Shown here: one piece after another, positions 37,963-47,019 of the stretch
Position numbering within the stretch: the first letter of the stretch is position 1
Layout: every line of letters begins with the position of its first letter
Source: Psychrobacter maritimus
GTDB lineage: Bacteria > Pseudomonadota > Gammaproteobacteria > Pseudomonadales > Moraxellaceae
Direction: 5' to 3'
DNA: 64,000 nucleotides
NCBI RefSeq assembly: GCF_904846345.1
Contig: NZ_CAJHAJ010000006.1
Location: 1 to 64,000, forward strand
Notes under the pieces: generated by a model
Told to the model about the DNA's origin: nothing
The model's input: the letters and a program-made list of their open reading frames with translations, nothing else
Database searches by the model: none
Translations under genes and position numbers: made by a program

Positions 37963-38898
37963 ATGCAAGCGGTTTTTTTAGACAAAGGTACTTTCTCTGA
38001 TAATGTCGACTTGCCAGCACCCGTTGGCGTTACTGACTATATTACTTACGACGATACGCCTCAAGAGCTGATTATTGAACGCTGTCAAAATGCCGACATT
38101 ATTTTTACCAATAAAGTCCAAATTAGCGCTGACATCATCGCCAATCTGCCCAAGTTGAAGCTTATCCAGCTAACTGCCACTGGTATGAATAATGTCGATC
38201 AAGATGCCTGTGCTAAGCACGATATCGCGCTATATAACGTCGCTGGTTACGCGGTCAAAAGCGTGCCCGAGCATACCTTTATGCTCATGCTAACTGCCAT
38301 GCGTGCTGGTATTCATTATCATGCAAAAGTTGCTGACGGCACGTGGCAAGATAACGGCAATTTCTGCTTGCTCGATATCCCACTGATAGATTTGGAAGAT
38401 AAAACGCTGGGGATTATTGGTGTTGGCACTATTGGTAAACGCGTCACCGACATCGCCCGCGCTTTTGGGATGACGGTATTGTGGGCGGAGCATCAAGGGC
38501 GTGCGCCGCGTAATGAGGATTATACGACCTTTGAAGACGTACTGGCGCAGTCTGATGTACTGAGCTTGCATTGCCCATTAAACGAGCAAACCCAACACTT
38601 GATTAATGCAGATACTTTAGCAGAAATGGCTAAACAGCCGCTGATTGTGAATGTCGCCCGTGGTGGTATTGTCGATAGCCAAGCGCTAACTAATGCGATT
38701 AACAACAAGCAAATTATCGGTTATGCCACCGATGTATTTGAGCAAGAGCCGATTGTCAAAGACGACCCTTTATTGACCCTTGCTGACCATCCGCGGGTGA
38801 TATTTAGTCCACATAATGCGTGGGGCAGTAAAAGTGCGCAAGAAACCTTGTGGCAAATTTTAAGTAAGCAAGTGTCAGAATTTATCGATAAGCATTAA
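37963..38898 (+). CDS. D-2-hydroxyacid dehydrogenase (glycerate dehydrogenase type)
   Basis: 311-residue NAD-dependent D-2-hydroxyacid dehydrogenase. The Rossmann motif GVGTIGKRV is in the central domain. Arg in NVARGG, Glu in FEQEP and His in SPHNAWG are the catalytic residues. The sequence pattern is closest to hydroxypyruvate reductase/glycerate dehydrogenase (HprA-like), which interconverts hydroxypyruvate and D-glycerate. Related 2-keto acids are possible. AAGGAATCATC precedes the ATG. Downstream, the first end of a MITE-like element starts 12 bp after the stop. Confidence 0.88.
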   Translation: MQAVFLDKGTFSDNVDLPAPVGVTDYITYDDTPQELIIERCQNADIIFTNKVQISADIIANLPKLKLIQLTATGMNNVDQDACAKHDIALYNVAGYAVKSVPEHTFMLMLTAMRAGIHYHAKVADGTWQDNGNFCLLDIPLIDLEDKTLGIIGVGTIGKRVTDIARAFGMTVLWAEHQGRAPRNEDYTTFEDVLAQSDVLSLHCPLNEQTQHLINADTLAEMAKQPLIVNVARGGIVDSQALTNAINNKQIIGYATDVFEQEPIVKDDPLLTLADHPRVIFSPHNAWGSKSAQETLWQILSKQVSEFIDKH

Positions 38899-38908
38899 AA
38901 GACAATCA

Positions 38909-39084
38909 CTAGGGCGCGTCCTCATTTTAAATATGGTGATAAAAATGAGATAAATTGTAGCCAAACAAGGAAAATAGTGCAGTTAATATCGGGATATTAC
39001 CCAGCTATTTGACGAAGTTTGGCAAAATTTAGCCATTTTTAGACCATTTAGATGTCCATCGATTGAATTGAGGACACGCCCTAA
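38909..39084. mobile_element. MITE-like element, ~172 bp
   Basis: The left end AGGGCGCGTCCTCATTTTAA (38911-38930) and the inverted right end (39082 back to about 39063) match at 17 of 20 positions. TA occurs at both outer borders (38910-38911 and 39082-39083), which would fit a TA target duplication. The interior is non-coding. The ends recall IS5-family (IS427-type) termini, from memory. It fills the whole gap between two convergent genes. Confidence 0.75.
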
Positions 39085-39090
39085 TAAAGC

Positions 39091-40722
39091 TTAACGGCTA
39101 AAGCGTAACCAATCGTCTTTTATGTTACGGTATTTGAGCATCACGCGGTCACTAAGATAATTGTTAGTGACCCGCCAAGGATAAATATCGCCTTGTTTTG
39201 GTAGCTCGTGTTGCGCGCGCTGGACATAGCCTGCCGATAGCGCGCCCATGACCGTATCGGGCTGAGCATGTGCCTCGCTATGCGCAGTTTTTGCTTGCGG
39301 CACTGCCACTTGATAACGGTGCTTATGCATATGGTTGAGCAGCCGCAGCACATATTGACAAGCCAAGTCGATTTTTAGCGTCCACGACGCATTGGTATAG
39401 CCAAATAGCGCCACCATATTTGGCACACCTTCAATCATGACCGCCTTATAAGTCATGCGCGAGCCGATATCGATTGCTTGCCCATCGACATAGACTTTAG
39501 CACCGCCAAGCATTTGTAGCTTTAGCCCCGTTGCGGTAACGATGATATCAGCCTCAAGGTGTTTGCCAGAGTCAAGCATGATGCCAGTCTTGGTAAAATG
39601 GCTGATTTGATCGGTCACTACGGCAGCTCTATTGCCATGTAACGCCATAAATAAATCACTGTCTGGCACCGCACAAAGCCGCTCATCCCAAGGGTTATAA
39701 GCGGGCATAAAATGCGCAATATCAACCCCGCTGCCTTTTAATTCGGTTTTAACGCCACGTTTTAATAATGCTTTCATCACCTTAGGCGCAAACACAGCCG
39801 CTCGATAAGTCCCTTGTTGCATCAACACATTGCGCGTGCGCAGTAGCTTATAAGCTTGCGTTTTCGAGAGTGGCGAAAACTTGCCTGCCAGCCAATCAAG
39901 CGTATAATCATCGCCCGGTACACTTGCCACATAGGTCGGCGACCGTTGTAGCATGGTAACGTGCTGCGCGCACTGCTCGCTTTCTTCATCGACCATAGCG
40001 GGCAGTAGCGTCATCGCTGTAGCACCGCTGCCAATAATGACCACTTTTTTACCGTCATAATTCACATTTTGCCAATGCTGCGGATGGACAATAGCACCCT
40101 GAAAGTCCTCTTCTTTATCAAAATGAGGCCTGTAACCTTGCTCATAATCATAATAGCCTGTAGCACCGACGACAAACTTTGCCGTTAAGGCAAATACCTC
40201 ACCGCTTGCAAGATTTTTTACCGTTGCCGTCCACTGCTGACTATGGCTTGACCAAGACAGCTGCTGCACCTCATGCTGATAGCGGATATGTTCAGTGATA
40301 CCAAACTCGCGCGCCGTATCAGCAATATAGTTTTTAATATCACCGCCTTTTGCCAATACTCGATGGTCCAACCACGGACGAAAGCTATAACCAAAAGTCA
40401 AGGCGTCAGAGTCTGAACGAATACCAGGATAAGTAAACAAATCCCACGTACCGCCCAAATCTGCGCGTTTTTCTAATACCACAAAGCGCTGGGTAGTTTT
40501 TTGCGGCTTCCTTTTTGTTAGCTGTTTTAAGCGACTTGGGCTTTTATGCCCAAACAGCCCTTTGTGCTTTTGCTGCTGCAATCGACTGGCCATGCCGATA
40601 CCGGCAATCCCAGCGCCGATGATAAGCACCTCACAATCGACGGACGTATTTGAGGCTGCGGGCGATGATTTAGATCTAAAGCGCTTTTTAAGTGCCTGTT
40701 TGGCGGCAGTTATATCAAGCAT
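39091..40722 (-). CDS. flavin-containing monooxygenase, Baeyer-Villiger type
   Basis: 543-residue FAD/NADPH enzyme. The FAD-binding GAGIAG is at 36-41, and the Baeyer-Villiger fingerprint FxGxxxHxxxW is intact as FQGAIVHPQHW (207-217). The NADPH-binding GSGATA is at 231-236. Such enzymes insert oxygen next to a ketone to form esters or lactones. The substrate is not predictable. A basic ~28-residue leader precedes the first strand. Its stop codon lies just inside the right border of the MITE-like element. Confidence 0.9.
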   Translation of the reverse strand: MLDITAAKQALKKRFRSKSSPAASNTSVDCEVLIIGAGIAGIGMASRLQQQKHKGLFGHKSPSRLKQLTKRKPQKTTQRFVVLEKRADLGGTWDLFTYPGIRSDSDALTFGYSFRPWLDHRVLAKGGDIKNYIADTAREFGITEHIRYQHEVQQLSWSSHSQQWTATVKNLASGEVFALTAKFVVGATGYYDYEQGYRPHFDKEEDFQGAIVHPQHWQNVNYDGKKVVIIGSGATAMTLLPAMVDEESEQCAQHVTMLQRSPTYVASVPGDDYTLDWLAGKFSPLSKTQAYKLLRTRNVLMQQGTYRAAVFAPKVMKALLKRGVKTELKGSGVDIAHFMPAYNPWDERLCAVPDSDLFMALHGNRAAVVTDQISHFTKTGIMLDSGKHLEADIIVTATGLKLQMLGGAKVYVDGQAIDIGSRMTYKAVMIEGVPNMVALFGYTNASWTLKIDLACQYVLRLLNHMHKHRYQVAVPQAKTAHSEAHAQPDTVMGALSAGYVQRAQHELPKQGDIYPWRVTNNYLSDRVMLKYRNIKDDWLRFSR

Positions 40723-40766
40723 AATACAATCCTTGTTTTTGCATGATGGGTTTTAATTTACATGGT

Positions 40767-40826
40767 GTATTTAAAAGAAATCTATTTAAAATCAATCTAT
40801 TTAAAAGAGAACGACTTAAAAAGGGC
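40767..40826. repeat. four tandem 15-bp units with (A/C)TTAAAA core
   Basis: Units start at 40767, 40782, 40797 and 40812. The first three share TATTTAAAA; the last is diverged and covers the stop codon of the pseudouridine synthase gene. This resembles the array ahead of the dehydrogenase gene 3 kb away. Confidence 0.75.
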
Positions 40827-41529
40827 TTGGGCTTTCCCAATCCATCCAAGCACCAAGTGTCGGATGTTTTAGGCGTAACTGCTGGGCATGTAAATTGAGC
40901 CGTGGCGCAATCGTTAATGCCGTACCTTCTGCATAAATTGGGTCGCCAATCATCACATGCCCGACGTGCACCATATGCACACGTAGCTGATGACTGCGAC
41001 CGGTAACGGGCTTTAATAGCACGCGCGTGACGGTTTGACCGTTGCACTCTTCATGCGCCAGCACCTCATACAACGTTAATGCATGCTTAGACCAATTGGG
41101 ATCGACGATATGACGCGGTTTGGTTGCAGGCTCATAACGTACTGGCACTGATATCTCACCTTTGGCACCGACGCTTTGCCACTGACCAAAGACACGCGCT
41201 TGATAACTTTTTTGTGGCAGCCGCTCAATAAACTGCTTACTAATATGGGTTTGCGCGGCGGCATTTTTGGCAAAAATCAGCAGCCCTGAGGTATCCATAT
41301 CTAAGCGATGAATCAACTTAACCGCTGGATTGGCACGCTCAAGTCGTGCTAATAAACTCACCTTGAGCGTTTTACCATCTACGCTTAACAATCCTGCAGG
41401 CTTATCGACGACCCAAATATCATCATCTTCATAAACGGTAACGGCTTGCGCAAATTCTCGAAAAAACTCCGGTGGATACGCATTTTCTTCAGCATTCAGG
41501 GCGTCTATCTTTTCATCAGTGAAAGGCAT
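40816..41529 (-). CDS. RluA-family RNA pseudouridine synthase
   Basis: 237-residue pseudouridine synthase. HRLD at 74-77 with TSG just after places the catalytic Asp at 77. PVTGRSHQLRVHM is the second family motif. Without an S4 domain and at this length it is most like RluA, which modifies 23S rRNA U746 and tRNA position 32, but the target cannot be fixed from sequence. The gene lies upstream of the monooxygenase gene on the same strand, with a repeat array between. Confidence 0.88.
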   Translation of the reverse strand: MPFTDEKIDALNAEENAYPPEFFREFAQAVTVYEDDDIWVVDKPAGLLSVDGKTLKVSLLARLERANPAVKLIHRLDMDTSGLLIFAKNAAAQTHISKQFIERLPQKSYQARVFGQWQSVGAKGEISVPVRYEPATKPRHIVDPNWSKHALTLYEVLAHEECNGQTVTRVLLKPVTGRSHQLRVHMVHVGHVMIGDPIYAEGTALTIAPRLNLHAQQLRLKHPTLGAWMDWESPSPF

Positions 41530-41995
41530 AAAATTTAGCTACTTATAGTAATGGGTTCTATATTGATAAGGTTTCGATATTCATAAGCTTCGATGTCAAA
41601 GCCATTGTTAATAAAGCTATCCTTAAAGCTATCCTTAATTTTGGATAAAGTTAACTTTGAGCAAAATGGGTGGTAAGTGCGCAGTTAAAAATAATAATAA
41701 ATCAGTATTCGACCAGTATTCAAAGCGACGACTGGATTTGCGTTAAAAATGACGATAGCGATGGCAAGTGACAGATAAAACATAACCTGTGTCGTTATGT
41801 TTCGATTTATTGTGCTAATAGTAATTGTTAAACAATTTAACCGGCCTGCATCTGTCAACTTTGAGCAAACATGTTAATATAATGGCAGAATTTCACCCCT
41901 TCTTAACCATTCTTTAGCCATTCATCTGTTTAATATGACCCTCATATTTATATAGACGGCTGGTAATAGAAATAATAAAACAAGAGAGAAAAATT
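41530..41995. other. divergent spacer upstream of trxA
   Basis: 466 bp without a gene. It holds a 12-bp tandem duplication TAAAGCTATCCT (41611-41634) and two copies of AACTTTGAGCAAA (41653-41665 and 41857-41869). A TATAAT (41878-41883) follows the second copy and may be the trxA -10, but its -35 is weak. Confidence 0.5.
41653..41869 (+). repeat. spaced direct repeat AACTTTGAGCAAA
   Basis: Identical 13-mers at 41653-41665 and 41857-41869, 204 bp apart. The second ends 8 bp before a TATAAT ahead of trxA. Confidence 0.6.
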
Positions 41996-42322
41996 ATGTC
42001 AGACCTTATTGTTAACACCACCGATGCAAACTTTGACCAAGATGTTCTACAATCAGACGTGCCAGTTTTAGTAGATTTTTGGGCAACTTGGTGTGGTCCT
42101 TGTAAAGCCATTGCGCCTATTTTAGAAGATTTAGCGACTGAGTACCAAGGTAAAGTTAAAATCGTTAAAGTCGACGTCGATAGTAACCCACAAGCGGCGA
42201 GCCGTTTTGGTATTCGTAACATTCCTACCCTGTTTGTCTTTAAAGACGGCGAAAAAGTCGATTCAGTGATGGGTCTACAGCCAAAAGCCGCATTAGCAGC
42301 CGTACTAGATAAGCATCTATAA
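41996..42322 (+). CDS. trxA: thioredoxin
   Basis: 108-residue thioredoxin 1. The redox site WCGPC gives Cys33 and Cys36. D27 and the cis-Pro in NIPTLFVF are in place. It reduces protein disulfides in the cytoplasm. GAGAGAAAAATT precedes the ATG. It is followed by a terminator and then rho, the trxA-rho order known from E. coli. Confidence 0.97.
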   Translation: MSDLIVNTTDANFDQDVLQSDVPVLVDFWATWCGPCKAIAPILEDLATEYQGKVKIVKVDVDSNPQAASRFGIRNIPTLFVFKDGEKVDSVMGLQPKAALAAVLDKHL

Positions 42323-42373
42323 TCGTTTTTAGTAATTGTTTACTAAAAGGTTTTTATATAAAAATCGACACCG

Positions 42374-42409
42374 AAAAAGCTATTGTCTACAGCAGATAAT
42401 GGCTTTTTT
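42374..42409 (+). terminator. trxA terminator
   Basis: AAAAAGC (42374-42380) with ATT pairs with AAT and GCTTTTT (42402-42408), with one mismatch and a 13-nt loop, followed by T. Confidence 0.75.
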
Positions 42410-42461
42410 GCTGCTTTTCTGAGCAAAAAACGAGATTATACGAATTTTTTGGCAAAAATTA

Positions 42462-42491
42462 TTGACAATGCCAGCTTGAAGCCCGTATAGT
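42462..42491 (+). promoter_or_regulatory. rho promoter
   Basis: A perfect TTGACA (42462-42467), an 18-bp spacer and TATAGT (42486-42491). The transcript would start near 42498. Confidence 0.8.
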
Positions 42492-42849
42492 CTGCTGACA
42501 AGAGAAAACTAACCATTTTCCTAAGTGTCTTGTCGCTATTCTCCTCGTGTTTATCAACAAAAACACAATCGTCATTATAAAACACCACTACTGAACGCAA
42601 TGACTAAACACAATTACTGATATTGAGTTTTTGACGCAGACTCTTATGTAGACTTCTTTATCTTTACCTCTTATGAGCGTGCCTGACTTTCTGGCAACGC
42701 GTCCATAAGCTGGCACGTAAAATCCAACCTACATAAACCCCAATGCTGTGCATATACCCGCTATCGCCCTATATCCGTTGTTTTAATCAATGTCTTGATT
42801 TGTGCTGATAATGGCATCTCTCATCTGATCAACTGCTAATGACCTATCT

Positions 42850-44118
42850 ATGAATCTTACTGAATTAAAGAAAAAAACAATCGCTGAGCTATTGGCCATC
42901 GCCAAAGAAATGGGTCTTGATAATATGGCGCGTAGCCGTAAACAAGACATTATCTTTGCGATTTTAAAAACCCATGCCCGTAACGGTGAAGCCATTTATG
43001 GTGACGGCGTGCTTGAGGTTCTTCCTGATGGTTTTGGCTTTTTGCGCTCATCTGAAGGCTCTTATTTAGCAGGTCCTGACGATATTTATGTCAGCCCCAG
43101 TCAAATCCGTCGCTTTAGCCTCAAAACAGGCGACAGTATCGCGGGCACCATTCGTCCGCCAAAAGACTCTGAGCGTTATTTTGCGCTATTAAAAGTCGGT
43201 GAGATTAACTTTGATACGCCAGATCGCTCGCGTCATAAGCTGATTTTTGAGAACTTAACGCCACTATTCCCAACTGAGCAATTAAAGCTCGAACTTGGTA
43301 ATGGCACAACCGAAGATTTGACCGGTCGTATCATTGACCTGATTGCCCCAATTGGTAAAGGTCAGCGCTCAATTATCGTTGCACCGCCAAAAGCCGGTAA
43401 AACCATGCTGCTACAGACCATCGCGCAGTCAATTACCCGTAATAACCCCGAATGTTATTTAATCGTACTCTTGATTGATGAGCGTCCAGAAGAAGTCACC
43501 GAGATGGTGCGTACGGTACGCGGTGAAGTGGTTGCTTCTACCTTTGATGAGCCGCCACAACGTCACGTCCAAGTGGCTGAAATGGTTATCGAAAAAGCCA
43601 AGCGTTTGGTTGAGCATAAACAAGACGTGGTCATTTTACTGGACTCTATTACCCGTCTTGCCCGCGCCTATAACACCGTGATTCCATCATCGGGTAAAGT
43701 ATTGACCGGTGGTTTGGATGCCAATGCCCTTGAGCGTCCAAAACGCTTCTTTGGTGCGGCGCGTAACGTTGAAGAAGGCGGCAGCTTGACCATTATTGCC
43801 AGTGCACTTATTGATACGGGTAGTAAAATGGACAGCGTTATCTTTGAAGAGTTCAAAGGAACCGGTAACCAAGAGATTACCCTTGAGCGTGATTTGGCGG
43901 AAAAACGCGTCTTCCCAGCCATTAATATCAAAAAATCAGGCACACGTCGCGAAGAGCGCCTGCTTGATGAAGATAAATTGCGTAAGGTTTGGATTTTACG
44001 TAAGCTGCTTCAACCAATGGATGGCGTGCAAGCCACTGAGTTCTTGCTAGACCGTCTAAAAGAAGCCAAGACCAACGACGAGTTCTTTGAGCAAATGAAA
44101 CGTAAATCACAAAACTAA
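42850..44118 (+). CDS. rho: transcription termination factor Rho
   Basis: Hexameric RNA-dependent ATPase that ends transcription at rut sites. 422 residues, against 419 in E. coli. The N-terminal helical and cold-shock RNA-binding domain lies in ~1-125, with GFGFLRS at 61-67. Walker A PPKAGKT is at 179-185, followed by DERPEEV and the Q/R-loop region [20 protein letters not shown]. The ribosome binding site is poor (atgacctatct), which fits a gene controlled in its leader. Confidence 0.97.
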   Translation: MNLTELKKKTIAELLAIAKEMGLDNMARSRKQDIIFAILKTHARNGEAIYGDGVLEVLPDGFGFLRSSEGSYLAGPDDIYVSPSQIRRFSLKTGDSIAGTIRPPKDSERYFALLKVGEINFDTPDRSRHKLIFENLTPLFPTEQLKLELGNGTTEDLTGRIIDLIAPIGKGQRSIIVAPPKAGKTMLLQTIAQSITRNNPECYLIVLLIDERPEEVTEMVRTVRGEVVASTFDEPPQRHVQVAEMVIEKAKRLVEHKQDVVILLDSITRLARAYNTVIPSSGKVLTGGLDANALERPKRFFGAARNVEEGGSLTIIASALIDTGSKMDSVIFEEFKGTGNQEITLERDLAEKRVFPAINIKKSGTRREERLLDEDKLRKVWILRKLLQPMDGVQATEFLLDRLKEAKTNDEFFEQMKRKSQN

Positions 44119-44167
44119 TTGATAGTCATTGTTTATTAAATTGATTAGATAGTGAATATGCAAACAT

Positions 44168-44196
44168 AAAGACTGCCTTAGGGTGGTCTTTTTTTG
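44168..44196 (+). terminator. rho terminator
   Basis: AAAGACTGCC (44168-44177) pairs with GGTGGTCTTT, with two wobble pairs and a TTAG loop, followed by T. Confidence 0.75.
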
Positions 44197-44452
44197 CTTT
44201 TTAAATACTCGTTTAAAAACTTTCTCGCTATATAGTCGATTCCACTTAAAAAGAATATAGAGCTGTGGAGATAATCCTTAGAAACAGTTAGCGGACTTTC
44301 ATTATAAATACAATAACTCCAAGCAAAAGCCCTACCAACGATACAGTGAAGCAACATACTTTACAGGTTATTTGCAAAGCTTAGCGTTTCTACTACGCCG
44401 CGATAGACATAAACGGGCTACTATGCAAAGTAGTACTAACATCACTAGATAC

Positions 44453-44486
44453 ATATTGTATTTTAAACTGTATATTGTATTTTAAA
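44453..44486 (+). repeat. direct repeat ATATTGTATTTTAAA
   Basis: Two identical 15-mers at 44453-44467 and 44472-44486, ~25 bp ahead of the lipoprotein start. Confidence 0.65.
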
Positions 44487-44510
44487 TTTGACGACTTAAT
44501 AGGTGATAAT

Positions 44511-44747
44511 ATGAAATTTGCTAAAACTTTTGCAATGACAGCCATTACTAGCTCAGCATTAATCATGACTGGTTGTAATACAGGCCCATACGGCAACGCA
44601 AACAACACCGTAAGAGGTGCTACTGCAGGCGCTGCTGCTGGTGCTCTAATCAGAAGTAAAGGCGATAGTAAAGACATCGCACGTGGTGCATTAGCGGGTG
44701 CTGCTCTTGGTGGCGCTGGTGGTTATATCTACGACCAAACCAAATAA
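44511..44747 (+). CDS. small glycine-zipper lipoprotein
   Basis: 78 residues from the ATG at 44511, which has AGGTGA upstream. A signal peptide (MKFAKTFAMTAITSSALIMTG) ends in the lipobox LIMTGC, so Cys22 should be lipidated. The mature part has Gly/Ala-rich zipper helices (RGATAGAAAGALI and ARGALAGAALGGAGGYIYD), as in Rick_17kDa/YmgG-type envelope proteins. Likely outer-membrane-associated. Acylation would depend on lnt, present in this window. Confidence 0.85.
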   Translation: MKFAKTFAMTAITSSALIMTGCNTGPYGNANNTVRGATAGAAAGALIRSKGDSKDIARGALAGAALGGAGGYIYDQTK

Positions 44748-44785
44748 TATATTTTAGATAGCTATCAACAGACAGTTATCAAAAT

Positions 44786-44817
44786 AAAAAGCCTGCAATT
44801 AAATTGCAGGCTTTTTT
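44786..44817. terminator. bidirectional terminator
   Basis: GCCTGCAATT/AATTGCAGGC (44791-44811) with A and T runs on each side, between the glycine-zipper lipoprotein and the metallopeptidase gene. Confidence 0.9.
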
Positions 44818-44882
44818 ATGTTTATTTATTAAGCAATGAAGCAATACTTTTATAATCCTCACTATTTATCATGCTCTACTAC

Positions 44883-45770
44883 TTATAGTGCCCCACTAAA
44901 AGTATCGCAAGATTGAATATTGCCACTCTCTAAACCACGGGTAAACCACTGAACGCGCTGTTGACTGGTACCATGAGTGAAATTATCAGGTACGACTGCC
45001 CCACCACTGGCACGCGCCAAGCGATCATCACCGATTTGACTGGCGGCATTGATGGCTTCATCGATATCACCGGCTTCTAAAAACTGCACGCGCTCTTGAT
45101 TACGCTGTGCCCAAACGCCCGCAAAACAATCCGCCTGTAGTTCTTGTAATACCGACAGCTTATTGGCCTGTGCGCGCGTAACTTGACGACCGGCTTCATT
45201 TACTTGTTGGGTAATACCGAGCAAGGTCTGTACATGATGACCAACCTCATGAGATATCACATACGCTTGGGCAAAATCTCCGGCCTTCCCTTGGTTTTCG
45301 CTATCACCTGAGCCTTGCTCATCGCCTGTAATGCCTAAGTTTTGGCGCATCTCTACAAAAAACGACGTATCCAAATAAACCGTTTGATCACCCGGGCAAT
45401 AAAAAGGTCCTGTTGCTGCACTGGCGCTGCCACAAGCGGAGCGGACTTGCCCATTAAATAAAATCAGGGACGGCTCTTTATAGGTACTGCCGGCCTCATT
45501 GAATATCTGATGCCAAACTTCTTCCGTATCCGCCAAGACTACTTTGACAAACCGTGTATCACGGTCGTCACTGGTCGCAGGCTCAGTAGAGGTACTACTG
45601 CCACCGCCTGCCACCACTTGACCGGTCTGTAGTGCAGTCATTGGGTTGACCCCAAACACTAACCATAAGATGCCAGCGATGATAATCCCGCCGATACCGC
45701 CACCGATCATCTTGCCGCCACCACTGCTTGTGCGTACATTAGAACTGCCGCGTCTGCCTTGCCATTTCAT
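44883..45770 (-). CDS. YpfJ-family neutral zinc metallopeptidase
   Basis: 295 residues from the ATG at 45770, preceded by AGGAGAG. The frame up to 45800 adds 10 residues with no site. A basic N-terminus (MKWQGRRGSSNVR), a Gly-rich stretch and one membrane helix at ~25-45 are followed by the peptidase domain. HEVGHH is the zinc site HExxH. CGSASAATGPFYCPGDQTVYLD is split by two Cys that may form a disulfide. The domain is likely periplasmic. The biological substrate is unknown. Confidence 0.9.
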   Translation of the reverse strand: MKWQGRRGSSNVRTSSGGGKMIGGGIGGIIIAGILWLVFGVNPMTALQTGQVVAGGGSSTSTEPATSDDRDTRFVKVVLADTEEVWHQIFNEAGSTYKEPSLILFNGQVRSACGSASAATGPFYCPGDQTVYLDTSFFVEMRQNLGITGDEQGSGDSENQGKAGDFAQAYVISHEVGHHVQTLLGITQQVNEAGRQVTRAQANKLSVLQELQADCFAGVWAQRNQERVQFLEAGDIDEAINAASQIGDDRLARASGGAVVPDNFTHGTSQQRVQWFTRGLESGNIQSCDTFSGAL

Positions 45771-46420
45771 AAAATCTCTCCTAAAAAATACCATAGTCAT
45801 CGCTATGCGTATCGTCGTTAGTCCTGTTATATAGTTATGGATATTTAATAATTTTAAGCTCAGTCCCTTGATTGCCTATTTTAATTAGCTATTTTTCATT
45901 TTTCATTTAGCCATTAACCGTAAAAAACGAGGTCGAACAACGCTTCTGATGTCGCTATTGTTTTGTTGCTAAGACTTCGTTTCTTACTACTTTTATAGAC
46001 GGTTTTTATTGATAGCTTTTACGAATACTACCGCTATTTATACCCTGCTAATATTCATCATTCAATGGCTATATTTGATGATAATTGTACTGACAATAGG
46101 CCATAAATGGGTATAAACTAGCACCCTAGTCATGAGAGAAAACCTTTTATAGAAAAACCCTTAAATCGTACTGATGTCATTGATTATACGTCGATTAATT
46201 TGGCTTGTTGTATTAAAAGTTATATTAAGTAGACCATGTAAACCCCTATTTACAATTTTATTGTTACTTAATTGTACAAGCTCTTTCCATGCAGAAAGAA
46301 ATCATATAGAATGCGTGGAAGCTGAGTAGCTGCGATTAATACTAGTTGAATTCTGAGACATCTCGGATATTCAACCTTTTTTGCTGCTACTGATCATTTC
46401 ATTTTCCCGGAGAAAACCTT
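45771..46420. other. long divergent spacer
   Basis: 650 bp between the metallopeptidase and the acidic lipoprotein gene, with no credible reading frame of 60 codons. Its right end holds a terminator-like hairpin (46345-46382). The rest is AT-rich with no repeat I can support. Confidence 0.5.
46345..46382 (+). terminator. leader hairpin/attenuator before the acidic lipoprotein gene
   Basis: GTTGAAT (46345-46351) pairs with ATTCAAC (46369-46375), with an inner GAGA/TCTC stem, followed by C and six T (46377-46382). It lies 38 bp before the ATG and points into the gene. Confidence 0.6.
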
Positions 46421-46777
46421 ATGAACTTAAAATTACTTGCTCTAGCTGGTATCATGACTGCAACTATGGGCCTTACCGCCTGTGACAGCAACAAAGAAAA
46501 CGCTGCTGAAGATTTATCTGACGCACAAGAAGAAGTGCAAGATGCTTCTGAACAGTTAGACGAAGCTGCTGCTGAAGGCGAAGCTGTTCCTGCTGATGCA
46601 GAAGCTGCTGTTGCTGACGCTGAAGCTGACATCGCTGATGCACAAGCTGCTACTGCTACTGACGAAATCGATGCTGAAGTACCTGTAGACGGTACTACTA
46701 CTAGCGTTGACGTAGCTAGCGAAACTCCTGCAGTAGACGCAGCTGACGAAGTTGTAGTTGAAGAACCAGCTCAGTAA
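46421..46777 (+). CDS. acidic Ala/Asp/Glu-rich lipoprotein
   Basis: 118 residues. The signal peptide MNLKLLALAGIMTATMGLTAC ends in the lipobox GLTAC, so Cys21 is the expected lipidation site. The mature part is almost entirely Ala, Asp, Glu and Val, starting with a helix with heptad character (AEDLSDAQEEVQDASEQLDEAA). GGAGAAAA precedes the ATG. It resembles small Psychrobacter/Acinetobacter envelope lipoproteins in style, without a known role. Confidence 0.82.
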   Translation: MNLKLLALAGIMTATMGLTACDSNKENAAEDLSDAQEEVQDASEQLDEAAAEGEAVPADAEAAVADAEADIADAQAATATDEIDAEVPVDGTTTSVDVASETPAVDAADEVVVEEPAQ

Positions 46778-46810
46778 TTTTTATTTTTCATAATAAAAAT
46801 ACTGTAGTAA

Positions 46811-46840
46811 AAAAAAGAGAGCTTACGCTCTCTTTTTTTA
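46811..46840 (+). terminator. terminator of the acidic lipoprotein gene
   Basis: GAGAGC/GCTCTC stem (46817-46832) with a TTAC loop and a run of seven T. Confidence 0.9.
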
Positions 46841-47019
46841 TGTCTGTTATTTAGGATTTTATCAGCGCTTCAAAGGTTAGGTAAAAAATGCGTTAGGCTA
46901 TGGTGCTAAATAACATTGACTACCCTATCTTGTAAATCATTTGCTTTATAAATCTAAAAAGCCAATAGAATGACTTTCATCATCGCTATTGGCTCAACAG
47001 AGTAACTTATTAACAAAGT

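Larger units (their letters stand above)
42323..42849 (+). other. trxA-rho intergenic region with rho leader
   Basis: 527 bp. A trxA terminator (42374-42409) is followed by a strong promoter (42462-42491) and about 350 nt of untranslated leader before rho. Much of the first part of the leader has more C than G and little stable pairing, as in Rho-binding rut regions. No convincing leader peptide was found. Confidence 0.6.
44119..44510. other. spacer between rho and a small lipoprotein gene
   Basis: 392 bp. Apart from the rho terminator and the AT-rich direct repeat at 44453-44486, nothing is recognisable. The lipoprotein promoter probably overlaps that repeat. Confidence 0.5.
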
